DNA of 8,714 nucleotides from Pseudomonadota bacterium (GTDB lineage: Bacteria; Myxococcota; Myxococcia; Myxococcales; Anaeromyxobacteraceae). Under the pieces are notes generated by a model that saw only the letters and a program-made list of their open reading frames with translations, did no database searches and was not told the origin of the DNA. Each line of letters begins with the position of its first letter. Positions within the stretch are counted from its first letter, which is position 1. The stretch lies in contig JAEZXM010000523.1 of assembly GCA_023419875.1 (NCBI GenBank), positions 1 to 8,714 on the forward strand, in the 5' to 3' direction. Made by a program: the position numbers and the translations under genes. Of the stretch, positions 1 to 6,959 are shown in pieces.

Positions 1-1131
1 GTCCTCCGCGGCGAGCTCCTCGCCCTGCGCCGAGGCCCACTCCGGCGCGGCGGCGTCGGCGCTCGCGTCGAAGGAGCCGCCGGAGGCGAGCTCGAACCCC
101 TGGTCGACGGCGCCGGTCTCGGGCTGCCAGCCCGGCGCCTCCTTCGACTCCATGCCCTCCGCGGCGTGGAACTCATCGTGCTCGACGACATCGTTGCCCG
201 GAAGGTCCATCGGGCCGCCGCCGCCGAACGTGTGGGCCATCTCCGGGCCGACCTGCGCCTCGGCGGCGGGATCGAAGGGGAGGAGCGCCTCGAGGTCGGC
301 GGCCGGGGCGGCGGACGGCTCGGCGGCCTCGTCGTAGTTGCCAAACTCCACCGGCCCGGGAGGCGGCTCGGCGAGCGGCTCGCCCGGCTCCTGTACGGCG
401 CCGGGATCGGTGAACTCGGCCTCCCAGGACGCGCCGTCGTACTCGCCTTCCGGCGCGGGGGCCCAGGCGTTCTCGTCGGCGGGCTGAGGGACATCTGCGA
501 CGGCGCCCCACTCCGGCGCCTCCGCCGGCGCGGCGTTGGGGTCGTACGCGGCGGCGTTCGGGTCGTACGCGGCGGCGTTCGGGTCGTACGCAGCGGCGTT
601 GGGGTCGTACGCAGCGGCGTTGGGATCGTATGCCGCGGCGTTCGGATCGTTGGGATCGTACGCTGCAGCGTTGGGGTCGTACGAAGCGTTCGGGTCGTAG
701 GCAGCGTTGGGATCGTACGCAGCGGCGTTCGGGTCGTACGCGCCCTCCTCCGCGAGGCTCCCCGGATCAAACAGCCCGTCCGCGGCCTGTGCCTGATCCT
801 CGCCCTCGGTCCCCTCGGCCGGGTACGGCTGCTCCTCGTACGCAGGGGCCTGCGGCTCCTCCGGGGGCTCGATCTCACCGAACGGCTCGGGCGAGGGCTC
901 GGGCGCAGGTGGTGGCCGGTTCCGCAGGCCGGCCGGGAGGAGCGACTCGCGCAGGCGGGCGGCGGCGGCCGTGACGTCGAAGCCGGGCTTCGCACCGGCC
1001 TTGCCCGTCTCCGGGCCCACGAGGTCGCGGAGCTCGCCGTAGCGCACCTCCTCGTCGGCGGTGAGGCCCTGGGCCTTCCGCTTCTGATCGAGGAACCGGA
1101 ACTCCTTCATCACGCTGCGGGGGTCGGGCAT
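1..1131 (-). CDS. Acidic low-complexity protein with YDPN repeats, N-terminal part (runs off left edge)
   Basis: The frame is open from an ATG at 1131 to base 1, giving 377 codons with no stop, so the C-terminus is outside the window. Residues 1-40 look like an ordered, charged helical segment (MPDPRSVMKEFRFLDQKRKA and on to about G39). The rest is acidic, rich in Pro, Ala and Glu, and probably disordered. Residues 131-201 hold ten YDPN units. Later come scattered Trp/Tyr motifs such as APEWG (about 198-202) and APEWA near the edge. There is no signal peptide or membrane segment, so the visible part should be cytoplasmic. Similar short charged N-termini occur, as I recall, in myxobacterial proteins that end in a PilZ (cyclic-di-GMP) domain; that is a weak inference and the deciding region is off-window. 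It is transcribed divergently from the radical SAM gene. The Shine-Dalgarno (GAGAG, 3 bases before ATG) is weak. Confidence 0.82.
   Translation of the reverse strand, partial: MPDPRSVMKEFRFLDQKRKAQGLTADEEVRYGELRDLVGPETGKAGAKPGFDVTAAAARLRESLLPAGLRNRPPPAPEPSPEPFGEIEPPEEPQAPAYEEQPYPAEGTEGEDQAQAADGLFDPGSLAEEGAYDPNAAAYDPNAAYDPNASYDPNAAAYDPNDPNAAAYDPNAAAYDPNAAAYDPNAAAYDPNAAAYDPNAAPAEAPEWGAVADVPQPADENAWAPAPEGEYDGASWEAEFTDPGAVQEPGEPLAEPPPGPVEFGNYDEAAEPSAAPAADLEALLPFDPAAEAQVGPEMAHTFGGGGPMDLPGNDVVEHDEFHAAEGMESKEAPGWQPETGAVDQGFELASGGSFDASADAAAPEWASAQGEELAAED
529..741 (-). repeat. In-frame tandem repeat encoding ten YDPN units
   Basis: On the minus strand the unit is TACGACCCGAACGCCGCTGCG with small variants. 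Tyrosines fall at residues 132, 139, 145, 151, 158, 168, 175, 182, 189 and 196, so most steps are 7 residues (21 bases), two are 6 residues (18 bases), and one is 10 residues because an extra DPN is inserted after the fifth unit. Neighbouring units are nearly identical in DNA; for example two adjacent 21-base units at 541-582 match exactly. This points to recent expansion by slippage or unequal recombination, with the reading frame kept. Confidence 0.93.
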
Positions 1132-1172
1132 GGGCTCTCGAGGTTCCGGGCGCTGGCCCGTGTCTCCGCTGG

Positions 1173-1202
1173 ATGATACCCCGCGTCCCCCCGGTGCATC
1201 AA
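1173..1202 (-). promoter_or_regulatory. Putative sigma-70-like promoter for the YDPN-repeat gene
   Basis: Read on the minus strand, TTGATG (1202-1197) is followed after 18 bases by TATCAT (1178-1173). The match is 4 of 6 to TTGACA and 5 of 6 to TATAAT. The predicted start of transcription is near 1166, leaving a leader of about 35 bases before the ATG at 1131. The AT-rich hexamers stand out in this GC-rich divergent region (1132-1253). Not tested; it rests on consensus matching only. Confidence 0.4.
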
Positions 1203-1253
1203 AGCGGCGGCGGCTTGCGTTCCCCGCCGGGCCTGGGCATCTACTCGACCCCG

Positions 1254-3122
1254 ATGCCCGCCCCGAACGCGCCGAGGAGACACTCCGCCGCCAGGCCGGC
1301 AGGGGCTTTCCTGCCGGCCTCGCGGGAGGAGATGTCGGCGCGGGGCTGGGACGAGCTGGACGTCCTCCTCGTGACCGGCGACGCGTACGTCGACCACCCG
1401 AGCTTCGGCGTCGCGGTGATCGGGCGGGTGCTCGAAGCGGCCGGCCATCGCGTCGGCGTCGTCGCCCAGCCGGACGTTCGCTCCACCGCGGACCTCCTCG
1501 CGCTCGGCCGTCCCCGGCTGTTCGTGGGCATCACCGCGGGTGCGATGGACTCGATGGTGAACCACTACACCGCACACAAGCGGCGCCGCTCGGACGACGC
1601 GTACACGCCGGGCGGCGTGGCCGGGCGCCGGCCGGATCGCGCCCTGACCGTCTACGCCCGGCTCGCGCGGGAGGCGTTCGGGCCGCACCTGCCGATCGTG
1701 CTCGGAGGGATCGAGGCCTCGCTCCGGCGGATCGCGCACTACGACTACTGGGACGACCGGGTCCACCCCTCGATCCTCCTCCCCACCGGCGCCGACCTCC
1801 TCGTGTACGGCCAGGGCGAGCGGCCGGTGCTGGAGATCGCCCGCCGCCTCGCCTCGGGCGAGGACGTCTGCGGGCTCGTGGACGTGCCGGGCACGGCGGT
1901 GGCGCTCCCGGATCTCGCCCTCGCCGGGCTGGAGGGGCGGCCGCGAAAGGTGGTCGAGCTCCCGCCGCTCGAGGAGATCCTGCTCGACCGGCGGCGCTTC
2001 GCCGAGTTCAGCCGGCTCTACCACCTCGAGCACAACGCGGACAACGCGCGGATCCTCGTCCAGCGCCACGGCCGCGGCGCGAAGCTCCGCCACGTGCTCG
2101 TGAACGTCCCCATGCCGCCGCCCTCGACCGAGGAGCTCGACCGGATCGCCGAGCTGCCCTTCGTCCGCGAGGCGCACCCGCGCTACGGCGGCGCGCACAT
2201 CCCGGCGCTCGAGCAGATCCGCTGGTCGGTGCAGATCCTCCGGGGCTGCTCGGCCGGGTGCGCCTTCTGCTGCATCACCGAGCACCAGGGACGTGAGGTG
2301 TCGAGCCGCTCCGAGGGGAGCGTGCTCCGCGAGATCGCCACCCTCGCGGAGAAGGAGAGCTTCAAGGGGACGATCACCGACGTGGGCGGGGCGACCGCCA
2401 ACATGTGGCAGATGACCTGCACCGACGCCGAGGCGCACGCGCTCTGCCGCCGCGCCTCCTGCGTCTTTCCGACCGTGTGCAAGTTCTTCAAGGTCGACCA
2501 CGGCCCGCTGGTCGAGCTCTATGCGAAGGCGAAGGCCGTACCGGGCGTGAAGCACCTCTTCGTCGGCTCCGGGGTCCGTTACGACCTCGCCCAGGCGGAC
2601 GCGAAGAGCGGCGAGCGCTACCTCGAGGCGCTCGTCGCGAACCACGTCTCCGGGCAGCTCAAGGTCGCGCCCGAGCACGTCTGCGAGCCGGTCCTCCGGG
2701 TGATGAAGAAGCCCAAGGTGGACGCGTTCGAGCGGTTCCGGAGGGACTTCCAGCGGTTCACGAAGAAGGCGGGCAAGGAGCAGTACCTCGTCCCCTACTT
2801 CATCTCCTCGCACCCCGGCGCGTCGCTCGAGGAGGCGGTGCAGCTCATGGAGTACCTCCAGGCGAATCGCTGGAAGCCGCAGCAGGTGCAGGACTTCGTG
2901 CCCACGCCGATGACGCTCGCCTCGGACATCTACTGGTCCGGCTTCCACCCGATGACCGGCGCGCCCGTGCACGTGACGCGGGACATGCACGAGAAGCGGA
3001 TGCAGAAGGCGCTGCTCCGCTGGGGCGATCCCGCGAACCGCCCGCTCGTGGAGGAGGCGCTGCGCCGCACCGGGCGGCTCCGCGCGAGCGCGAAGCGTGG
3101 TTCGCGTCGAAAGCCGCGCTGA
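1254..3122 (+). CDS. YgiQ-family radical SAM protein
   Basis: The 622-residue product matches what I know of E. coli YgiQ along its length. The order is: FLPASREEM (19-27), GDAYVDHPSFG (42-52), then TAGAMDSMVNHYTAHKRRRS, an LGGIEASLRRIAHYDYW block, and the radical SAM cluster motif CSAGCAFC with Cys332, Cys336 and Cys339 to hold a 4Fe-4S cluster. The N-terminal part resembles the cobalamin-binding-like fold of this family. The C-terminus (HPMTGAPVHVTRDMHEKR, then a basic tail) is shorter than in E. coli, whose protein is over 700 residues. The enzyme family should cleave S-adenosylmethionine to a radical, but no YgiQ reaction or substrate is established to my knowledge. I chose the ATG at 1254 because it leaves a short leader before the conserved block; an in-frame ATG at 1173 would add 27 poorly conserved-looking residues. 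Neither start has a clear Shine-Dalgarno. It appears to be transcribed alone. Confidence 0.95.
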   Translation: MPAPNAPRRHSAARPAGAFLPASREEMSARGWDELDVLLVTGDAYVDHPSFGVAVIGRVLEAAGHRVGVVAQPDVRSTADLLALGRPRLFVGITAGAMDSMVNHYTAHKRRRSDDAYTPGGVAGRRPDRALTVYARLAREAFGPHLPIVLGGIEASLRRIAHYDYWDDRVHPSILLPTGADLLVYGQGERPVLEIARRLASGEDVCGLVDVPGTAVALPDLALAGLEGRPRKVVELPPLEEILLDRRRFAEFSRLYHLEHNADNARILVQRHGRGAKLRHVLVNVPMPPPSTEELDRIAELPFVREAHPRYGGAHIPALEQIRWSVQILRGCSAGCAFCCITEHQGREVSSRSEGSVLREIATLAEKESFKGTITDVGGATANMWQMTCTDAEAHALCRRASCVFPTVCKFFKVDHGPLVELYAKAKAVPGVKHLFVGSGVRYDLAQADAKSGERYLEALVANHVSGQLKVAPEHVCEPVLRVMKKPKVDAFERFRRDFQRFTKKAGKEQYLVPYFISSHPGASLEEAVQLMEYLQANRWKPQQVQDFVPTPMTLASDIYWSGFHPMTGAPVHVTRDMHEKRMQKALLRWGDPANRPLVEEALRRTGRLRASAKRGSRRKPR

Positions 3123-3165
3123 CGCCGATATCAGAGGGGCCGCGGGATCCTCGGCTCGGGGTGAA

Positions 3166-3201
3166 GATCCAGTTTTCGTTCCCCGGGCACGAAAATGGAT
3201 C
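3166..3201. other. Bulged 13-bp hairpin / inverted repeat downstream of the radical SAM gene
   Basis: The left arm is GATCCA (3166-3171), one bulged G (3172), then TTTTCGT (3173-3179). The right arm is ACGAAAA (3189-3195) and TGGATC (3196-3201), all perfectly complementary. The 9-base loop (3180-3188) contains CCCCGGG and can pair further. It starts 44 bases after the ygiQ stop and ends 30 bases before the next gene. It could end ygiQ transcription, but there is no T-run after the stem on either strand, so it is not a standard intrinsic terminator. A structured leader, a protein-binding site or a dispersed intergenic repeat are equally possible. Confidence 0.75.
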
Positions 3202-3211
3202 GTCGCCGCGA

Positions 3212-3228
3212 TCGATCCTAGAGATCGA
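3212..3228. promoter_or_regulatory. 17-bp imperfect palindrome just before the small CDS
   Basis: TCGATC (3212-3217), a 5-base spacer CTAGA, and GATCGA (3223-3228) form a perfect 6-bp inverted repeat ending 3 bases before the GTG start at 3232. It covers the only Shine-Dalgarno candidate (AGAGA, 3220-3224). It could be an operator or an RNA hairpin that hides the ribosome site. Its half sites also pair with GGATCG at 3197-3202, so competing folds exist. Short palindromes arise easily by chance in GATC-rich DNA, hence the low confidence. Confidence 0.3.
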
Positions 3229-3231
3229 GGC

Positions 3232-3504
3232 GTGCCGAACGTCGTCGATCTCACCCTCGTCTCCCGCGCCCGCCGTGTGCTCCACCAGCAGCTCGAGGAC
3301 CGCGGGCTCGGCTTCTTCCTGCTCCCCACCTCGCGCGTGCCGCGGCTCGATCCGCGCCGGATCGCCTGGATCGTCGAGGCCGCGCGCCGCGGTGCCTCCG
3401 CCCACGCCCGGCGCGATCCGAACGCGCTCTCGCGCACCCGGCGCGTCGTGCGCCGCGAGCTCATCCGGCAGCTCTCGGAGGCGATGCTGCAGGCGGGGCT
3501 GTAG
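3232..3504 (+). CDS. Small arginine-rich protein of unknown function
   Basis: The reading frame gives 90 residues from a GTG at 3232 to TAG at 3502-3504. Nearly every codon from the start onward ends in G or C, as in the neighbouring real genes, while the same frame upstream of 3232 loses this pattern; that supports both the gene and the start. The product is strongly basic (many Arg, few acidic residues) and looks helical, with a central FFLLPTSRVPRLDPRRIAWI stretch at about residues 29-48. It has no signal peptide, membrane span, Cys pair or recognised motif. It sits alone, 109 bases after the radical SAM gene, and converges on the beta-helix lipoprotein gene with only 17 bases between the stops. 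The charge would suit nucleic-acid binding, but nothing in the sequence shows it. I do not recognise a family. Confidence 0.8.
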   Translation: MPNVVDLTLVSRARRVLHQQLEDRGLGFFLLPTSRVPRLDPRRIAWIVEAARRGASAHARRDPNALSRTRRVVRRELIRQLSEAMLQAGL

Positions 3505-3521
3505 CGCGCCGCCGCACGCCC

Positions 3522-5258
3522 TCACCGCTCCAGCGCCCCGATGCTCGGAGGGTCCGGCCGGGTGCGGAGCGCCTGATCCACCGCGGGCGCCCGCGCCGCG
3601 TCCCCCGCGCCGAGGAGGGGCGAGCCGCCGGCGGGCGTGAGGTCTCCCGGCGGGCTCGCGAGCTGCGGCGCGTCCGTGCGTGACGCTCCGTCGAATCGAT
3701 CTCGTCCGTACGTCCGCCAGGCCTCGAGCGAGCCCCGCGTCGCTTCCCAGCGCGTGAACCCGCTGCAGAGGTTGTGATCGACGTAGGCGTACCTGTCCGC
3801 CGGGAGCGAGAGATCCAGGCAGGTCCCGCCGCCGCCCGCGAACACGATGGCGTTGTTCGCGACGACGTAGCCGGTGCCCTCGGCGACGTCGCCGAGCTGG
3901 ATCCCGGTGGACCCGGCGGCCGCCGCTGGGAAGAAGATCGTGTTGTTCCGGACCACGGCGGCGGTCGTCCGGTCGTCCGCGGGGCTGGTCCGGGCGGCGA
4001 GGCCGGGCACGTGGATGCCGAGGCCGGCCCCGGTCATGCCGGAGACGACGAGGTTGTTCTCGATGATCGGCGCCGGCGCGTTCGCGACGTGGATCGGCGC
4101 GTAGCCTGCCCGCTCCACCCGGTTGCGTCGGATGGTCAGGTGGCGGTACCAGCCCGGCCGCGGGTACCCGCCGGCGTCGACGGCGATCCCGTAGCACGCG
4201 CCCACGCTCCCCGCGCCCCCGTCGACGTGGTTGTTCTCGATGTTGAGGCCGTCGTACTGATCGTGCACGACGACGATCGCCCCGCCGCAGGGCGGCGGCG
4301 CCGCGGTGCGGAGGAACTGGTTGTTCACGAGCTCGAACCTCGCGACGCTCTGCCCCTGCAGGTAGATGGCGTGCGAGCCGGCGCTGGACGAGCCCGCGTC
4401 CTCGAACACGTTCGCGTCGATGGCGCTGTCGGAGGCCCCGCCCAGGAACCCCTCCGCGGTGCTGTTGGTGATCCGGTTTCCCCGGATGACGATGCGCGCC
4501 GCCGGCGCCGGCTCGGGGAGGACGTGGAGGGCGACGAAGAACCCGTCGAACGTGTCGTTGCAGACGAGGAAGTCGGTGTTGTCGCCCTGGGTGATGAGGC
4601 CGCGCTGGCCGCCGAGCACGACCTCCTCGCCGGGGCCGGCCGGGCCGTCGCCGCCGCCGTGCAGCGCGAGGTTCAGGATGCGCACGCCCCGCTGCGGCGC
4701 GCCGCTCGCGAAGGAGAGGAGGTGCGTGTCCGCGGTGAGCTGCAGGCGGGGGCGCTGCGCGTTGCCCCAGGCGGTCGGATAGTCGCGCACGTCGCAGGTG
4801 CTGGGGTTCGCCGCCGCGTGAAGGTCCTCGCCCGCGGCGCACGCCGCGTTCCGCAGGTCGAGGCGCGCGCCCACGGCCCAGGCGCCGCCCTGGCAGAGCG
4901 CGATCGTGTCGCCCGCGCTCATGCCGTTGAACGTGTTCACGAGCTCGACCCAGCTCGACTTCGGTCCGTGCATGCCGCCGCGGGAGTGGTCCGGGTCGAG
5001 GCCGTCCCAGCCGTCGTCGCCGGCGTGGTCCTCGCACCCGGGCTGCGCGCCCGGATCGCACGCGCAGAAGTAGTGCACCGTCCCGGTGGTCCGCAGCGGC
5101 ATCGCCGCGCACGCGCTCGAGGCCGCAGCGTGGAGCTCCGCCGGGGTGCCCGGCCGCGGAGGGGGTGGCCACGAGGGCGAAGGCGCGCCGCCGGAGCCGC
5201 AGGCCGAGATGAGCACGAGGAGCGCGATCGCGCGCGCCGCCAGGCCAAGCCGTTTCAT
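3522..5258 (-). CDS. Secreted right-handed parallel beta-helix lipoprotein
   Basis: This 578-residue protein starts with a lipoprotein signal: Lys2-Arg3, a hydrophobic stretch, and the lipobox ISAC with the lipidated Cys at 20. A Pro-rich linker (25-40) follows. Residues 65-127 contain a Cys- and Asp-rich block (CACDP, DDGWDGLDPDHS) and AGDTIALCQGG, a pattern typical before beta-helix domains of polysaccharide-active proteins. Residues 190-500 carry repeated strand-turn units with Asn pairs, such as VIRGNRI, ELVNNQF, NIENNHV, TIRRNRV, PIIENNL, VVRNNTI and VVANNAI. The C-terminal GSPLLGAGD and SIGALER resemble the end of choice-of-anchor-Q-type beta-helix proteins. Twelve further cysteines suggest disulfides outside the cytoplasm. 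A polysaccharide lyase or binding role is possible, but I see no diagnostic catalytic set. The ATG at 5258 is chosen because AAGGGGGG lies 4 bases upstream and the signal peptide starts there. It is last in the minus-strand unit, 34 bases after the DUF1844 gene. Confidence 0.9.
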   Translation of the reverse strand: MKRLGLAARAIALLVLISACGSGGAPSPSWPPPPRPGTPAELHAAASSACAAMPLRTTGTVHYFCACDPGAQPGCEDHAGDDGWDGLDPDHSRGGMHGPKSSWVELVNTFNGMSAGDTIALCQGGAWAVGARLDLRNAACAAGEDLHAAANPSTCDVRDYPTAWGNAQRPRLQLTADTHLLSFASGAPQRGVRILNLALHGGGDGPAGPGEEVVLGGQRGLITQGDNTDFLVCNDTFDGFFVALHVLPEPAPAARIVIRGNRITNSTAEGFLGGASDSAIDANVFEDAGSSSAGSHAIYLQGQSVARFELVNNQFLRTAAPPPCGGAIVVVHDQYDGLNIENNHVDGGAGSVGACYGIAVDAGGYPRPGWYRHLTIRRNRVERAGYAPIHVANAPAPIIENNLVVSGMTGAGLGIHVPGLAARTSPADDRTTAAVVRNNTIFFPAAAAGSTGIQLGDVAEGTGYVVANNAIVFAGGGGTCLDLSLPADRYAYVDHNLCSGFTRWEATRGSLEAWRTYGRDRFDGASRTDAPQLASPPGDLTPAGGSPLLGAGDAARAPAVDQALRTRPDPPSIGALER

Positions 5259-5292
5259 GCGACCCCCCTTGGAGAGAACGAACGTGCGGAGA

Positions 5293-5568
5293 CTACCCGG
5301 ATCTTCCCGAAGCCTTGCCGACATACCGCAGCCGGAGGTCCATGAGAATGTTCTCGAGGAACTTCTCCTCCTCGGGCGTCAGGTTTCCCTTGGTCTTCTC
5401 GCGAAGCATGTCGAGCAGGTCGATCGTCTGCTTCGCGAGCGGGAGGTTGGCCGGAAGCGGCTCGCCGGTCTCGGGGTGAGGGGCGTCGCCCAGGTGCACG
5501 AAGGCCGACGACCCCAGCGAGAGGATGAACGTGTAGAAGTCGATCGTCGGCTTGGTCCCTTCGGCCAT
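5293..5568 (-). CDS. DUF1844 family protein
   Basis: The 91-residue product matches DUF1844 from end to end: DFYTFILSLGSSAFVHLGD (10-28), PHPETGE, NLPLAKQTIDLLDMLREKTK (41-60), GNLTPEEEKFLENILMDLRL (61-80) and RYV. The family is small, widespread in delta-proteobacteria-like and other lineages, and has no assigned function. The protein is probably helical and cytoplasmic; no signal peptide or metal-binding motif is visible. A good Shine-Dalgarno, GGAGG, lies 7 bases before the ATG at 5568. The gene follows the HtrA protease by 23 bases and precedes the lipoprotein gene by 34 bases, so it is very likely cotranscribed with both. The C-terminal KASGRSG tail is a variable extension. Confidence 0.93.
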   Translation of the reverse strand: MAEGTKPTIDFYTFILSLGSSAFVHLGDAPHPETGEPLPANLPLAKQTIDLLDMLREKTKGNLTPEEEKFLENILMDLRLRYVGKASGRSG

Positions 5569-5591
5569 TTGAGAGCCTCCGCGGGCTCATC

Positions 5592-6956
5592 TTAGTCAAT
5601 TTCGAACCGGATCCGCTGGGCCAGGTAGCCTCGCTGCACGAGCAGGACAAGCTGGCCGTCCCGGCGGGCGCGCGACGCGGCCCTGTCGAACTCCTGCCGG
5701 GTGTTCACCTCGGCGGCGTTCACGGCCCGGACGAGGTCGCCCGGCTGCAGGTACTGGGCCCCCGGTGTTCCGGGCTCGACGCTGCGGACCACCAGCACGC
5801 GCCCGCCCTCGACGCGCCGCTCCTCGACCGAGATCCCCACGCGGCGAAGCACCAGCTCCGCCGCCCTGGCGCCGGAGAGCTCCACCGCGGTGAGGCTCAC
5901 CGCGACGCGCGCGCCGCCGCGCAGGAGGTCGAGCTTCGCCGCGCCGCCGATGCCGAGGTCGCGCACCCGGAAGCGGAACTCCTCCGCGGTCCGGACCGGC
6001 TGGCCGTTCAACGCCTCCACCCGATCGCCCTTTCGCACCCCCACCCGCGCGCCGGGCGAGGACGGATCGACGCCGACGACCTGCACGCCGCCGGAGGTCC
6101 CCTCGGGCGCGCCCTCGCGCGTCGGGAGGTCGCGCACCGAGAGCCCGATGTAACCGTAGCGGACCTCGCCGTGCGCGATCAGGTCCTCGGCGATGCGCCA
6201 CGCCCGGTCGATCGGGATCGCGAAGCCGATGCCGGCGTTCCGCTCGCCGAGGATGGCGGTGTTGACGCCGATGAGGCGGCCCTGGATGTCGAGCAGCGGG
6301 CCGCCGGAGTTGCCGGGGTTGATCGAGGCGTCGGTCTGGATGAAGTCGAACATCGTCCGGTCGCGGGCGGGGAAGTTGCGGTTCAGGGCGGAGACGACGC
6401 CGGTCGTGACCGTGTGCGCGAGGCCAAAGGGGTTCCCGATCGCGATCACCGTCTCGCCGATCATGAGGTCGTCGGAGCGCCCCATCGCCACGTACGGCAG
6501 GGGCTCCTTGGCCTCGAGCTTCAGGACCGCGAGGTCCGAGGAGGCGTCGGTGCCCACCACCTTGGCGAGGAGCTCGCGCCCGTCGAGGAGCCCCACCCGG
6601 AAGCGCGCCCCGGACTCGACCACGTGGTTGTTCGTGAGGACGTAGCCGTCGGGCGAGACGATGACGCCGGACCCGAGCGAGGTGACCGCGTAGCCGCGCC
6701 GGAAGCGCGGCGTCTCGAAGAAGTCGTCGAAGACCCAGTCGTCCCACTGCTGGGGGCGACGCGAGGGGACCCGGACCCGGACCACCTCTTCCGCGGAGAC
6801 GTTGACCACCGCGCCGCGGACCTTCTCCACCGCCGCGACGACCGGCGTGCGCCGGACGGCGGGCGAGCTCTCCGCCGCGCGCGGCAGCGTGGCGCCTCGG
6901 GCCGTCGTCGCGCCGGCGAGCGCGAGCAGTGCCGCAACGGCGCGAACGCGGAACAT
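5592..6956 (-). CDS. HtrA/Deg-type periplasmic serine protease with two PDZ domains
   Basis: The 454-residue product begins with a signal peptide (MFRVRAVAALLALAGATTA and on to about residue 22), so it acts in the periplasm. The trypsin-like domain spans about 40-265 and has the full triad: His111 in TNNHVV, Asp141 in SSDLAVL and Ser217 in NPGNSGGP. Two PDZ domains follow, roughly 268-358 (with GYIGLSV and GVRKGDRVEALNG) and 372-450 (with LQPGDLVRAVN). The loop after the first strands (about 60-90) is short, as in DegQ and DegS rather than DegP. HtrA proteins degrade or sense misfolded envelope proteins; whether this one does quality control or regulated cleavage cannot be told. It is not named degP or degQ here because paralogues are common. 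It starts 3 bases after the stop of the 73-residue gene, with no clear Shine-Dalgarno of its own, so translation may be coupled. Confidence 0.96.
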   Translation of the reverse strand: MFRVRAVAALLALAGATTARGATLPRAAESSPAVRRTPVVAAVEKVRGAVVNVSAEEVVRVRVPSRRPQQWDDWVFDDFFETPRFRRGYAVTSLGSGVIVSPDGYVLTNNHVVESGARFRVGLLDGRELLAKVVGTDASSDLAVLKLEAKEPLPYVAMGRSDDLMIGETVIAIGNPFGLAHTVTTGVVSALNRNFPARDRTMFDFIQTDASINPGNSGGPLLDIQGRLIGVNTAILGERNAGIGFAIPIDRAWRIAEDLIAHGEVRYGYIGLSVRDLPTREGAPEGTSGGVQVVGVDPSSPGARVGVRKGDRVEALNGQPVRTAEEFRFRVRDLGIGGAAKLDLLRGGARVAVSLTAVELSGARAAELVLRRVGISVEERRVEGGRVLVVRSVEPGTPGAQYLQPGDLVRAVNAAEVNTRQEFDRAASRARRDGQLVLLVQRGYLAQRIRFEID

Positions 6957-6959
6957 CGG

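Noticed and set aside
529..741. CRISPR array
   Set aside because: The units are contiguous and in frame, with no unique spacers; it is a coding tandem repeat.
166..1176. Long plus-strand open frame opposite the YDPN-repeat gene, with valine-arginine-rich repeats
   Set aside because: It is the exact antisense of the in-frame repeat gene. Its odd Val/Arg/Gly repeats are the mirror of YDPN codons, and stop codons are rare in any frame at this GC content.
1110..3464. 784-codon minus-strand open frame across the radical SAM gene
   Set aside because: It is antisense to a gene with clear family motifs, is very rich in Arg and His, and matches no known family; a high-GC shadow.
3505..3521. Terminator between the convergent small CDS and lipoprotein gene
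   Set aside because: The 17-base gap has no stem-loop with a T-run on either strand.
2845..5172. 775-codon minus-strand open frame overlapping the lipoprotein and radical SAM genes
   Set aside because: A different frame of the beta-helix gene that ignores its lipobox and Shine-Dalgarno; composition is low-complexity Arg/Gly/Ala.
3774..5345. 523-codon plus-strand open frame opposite the beta-helix gene
   Set aside because: Antisense shadow with Val/Arg/Asp-rich composition and no family motif.
5573..5588. 5-bp stem GAGCC/GGCTC overlapping the Shine-Dalgarno of the DUF1844 gene
   Set aside because: A 5-bp stem with a 6-base loop is expected often by chance in GC-rich DNA; not enough to claim translational control.
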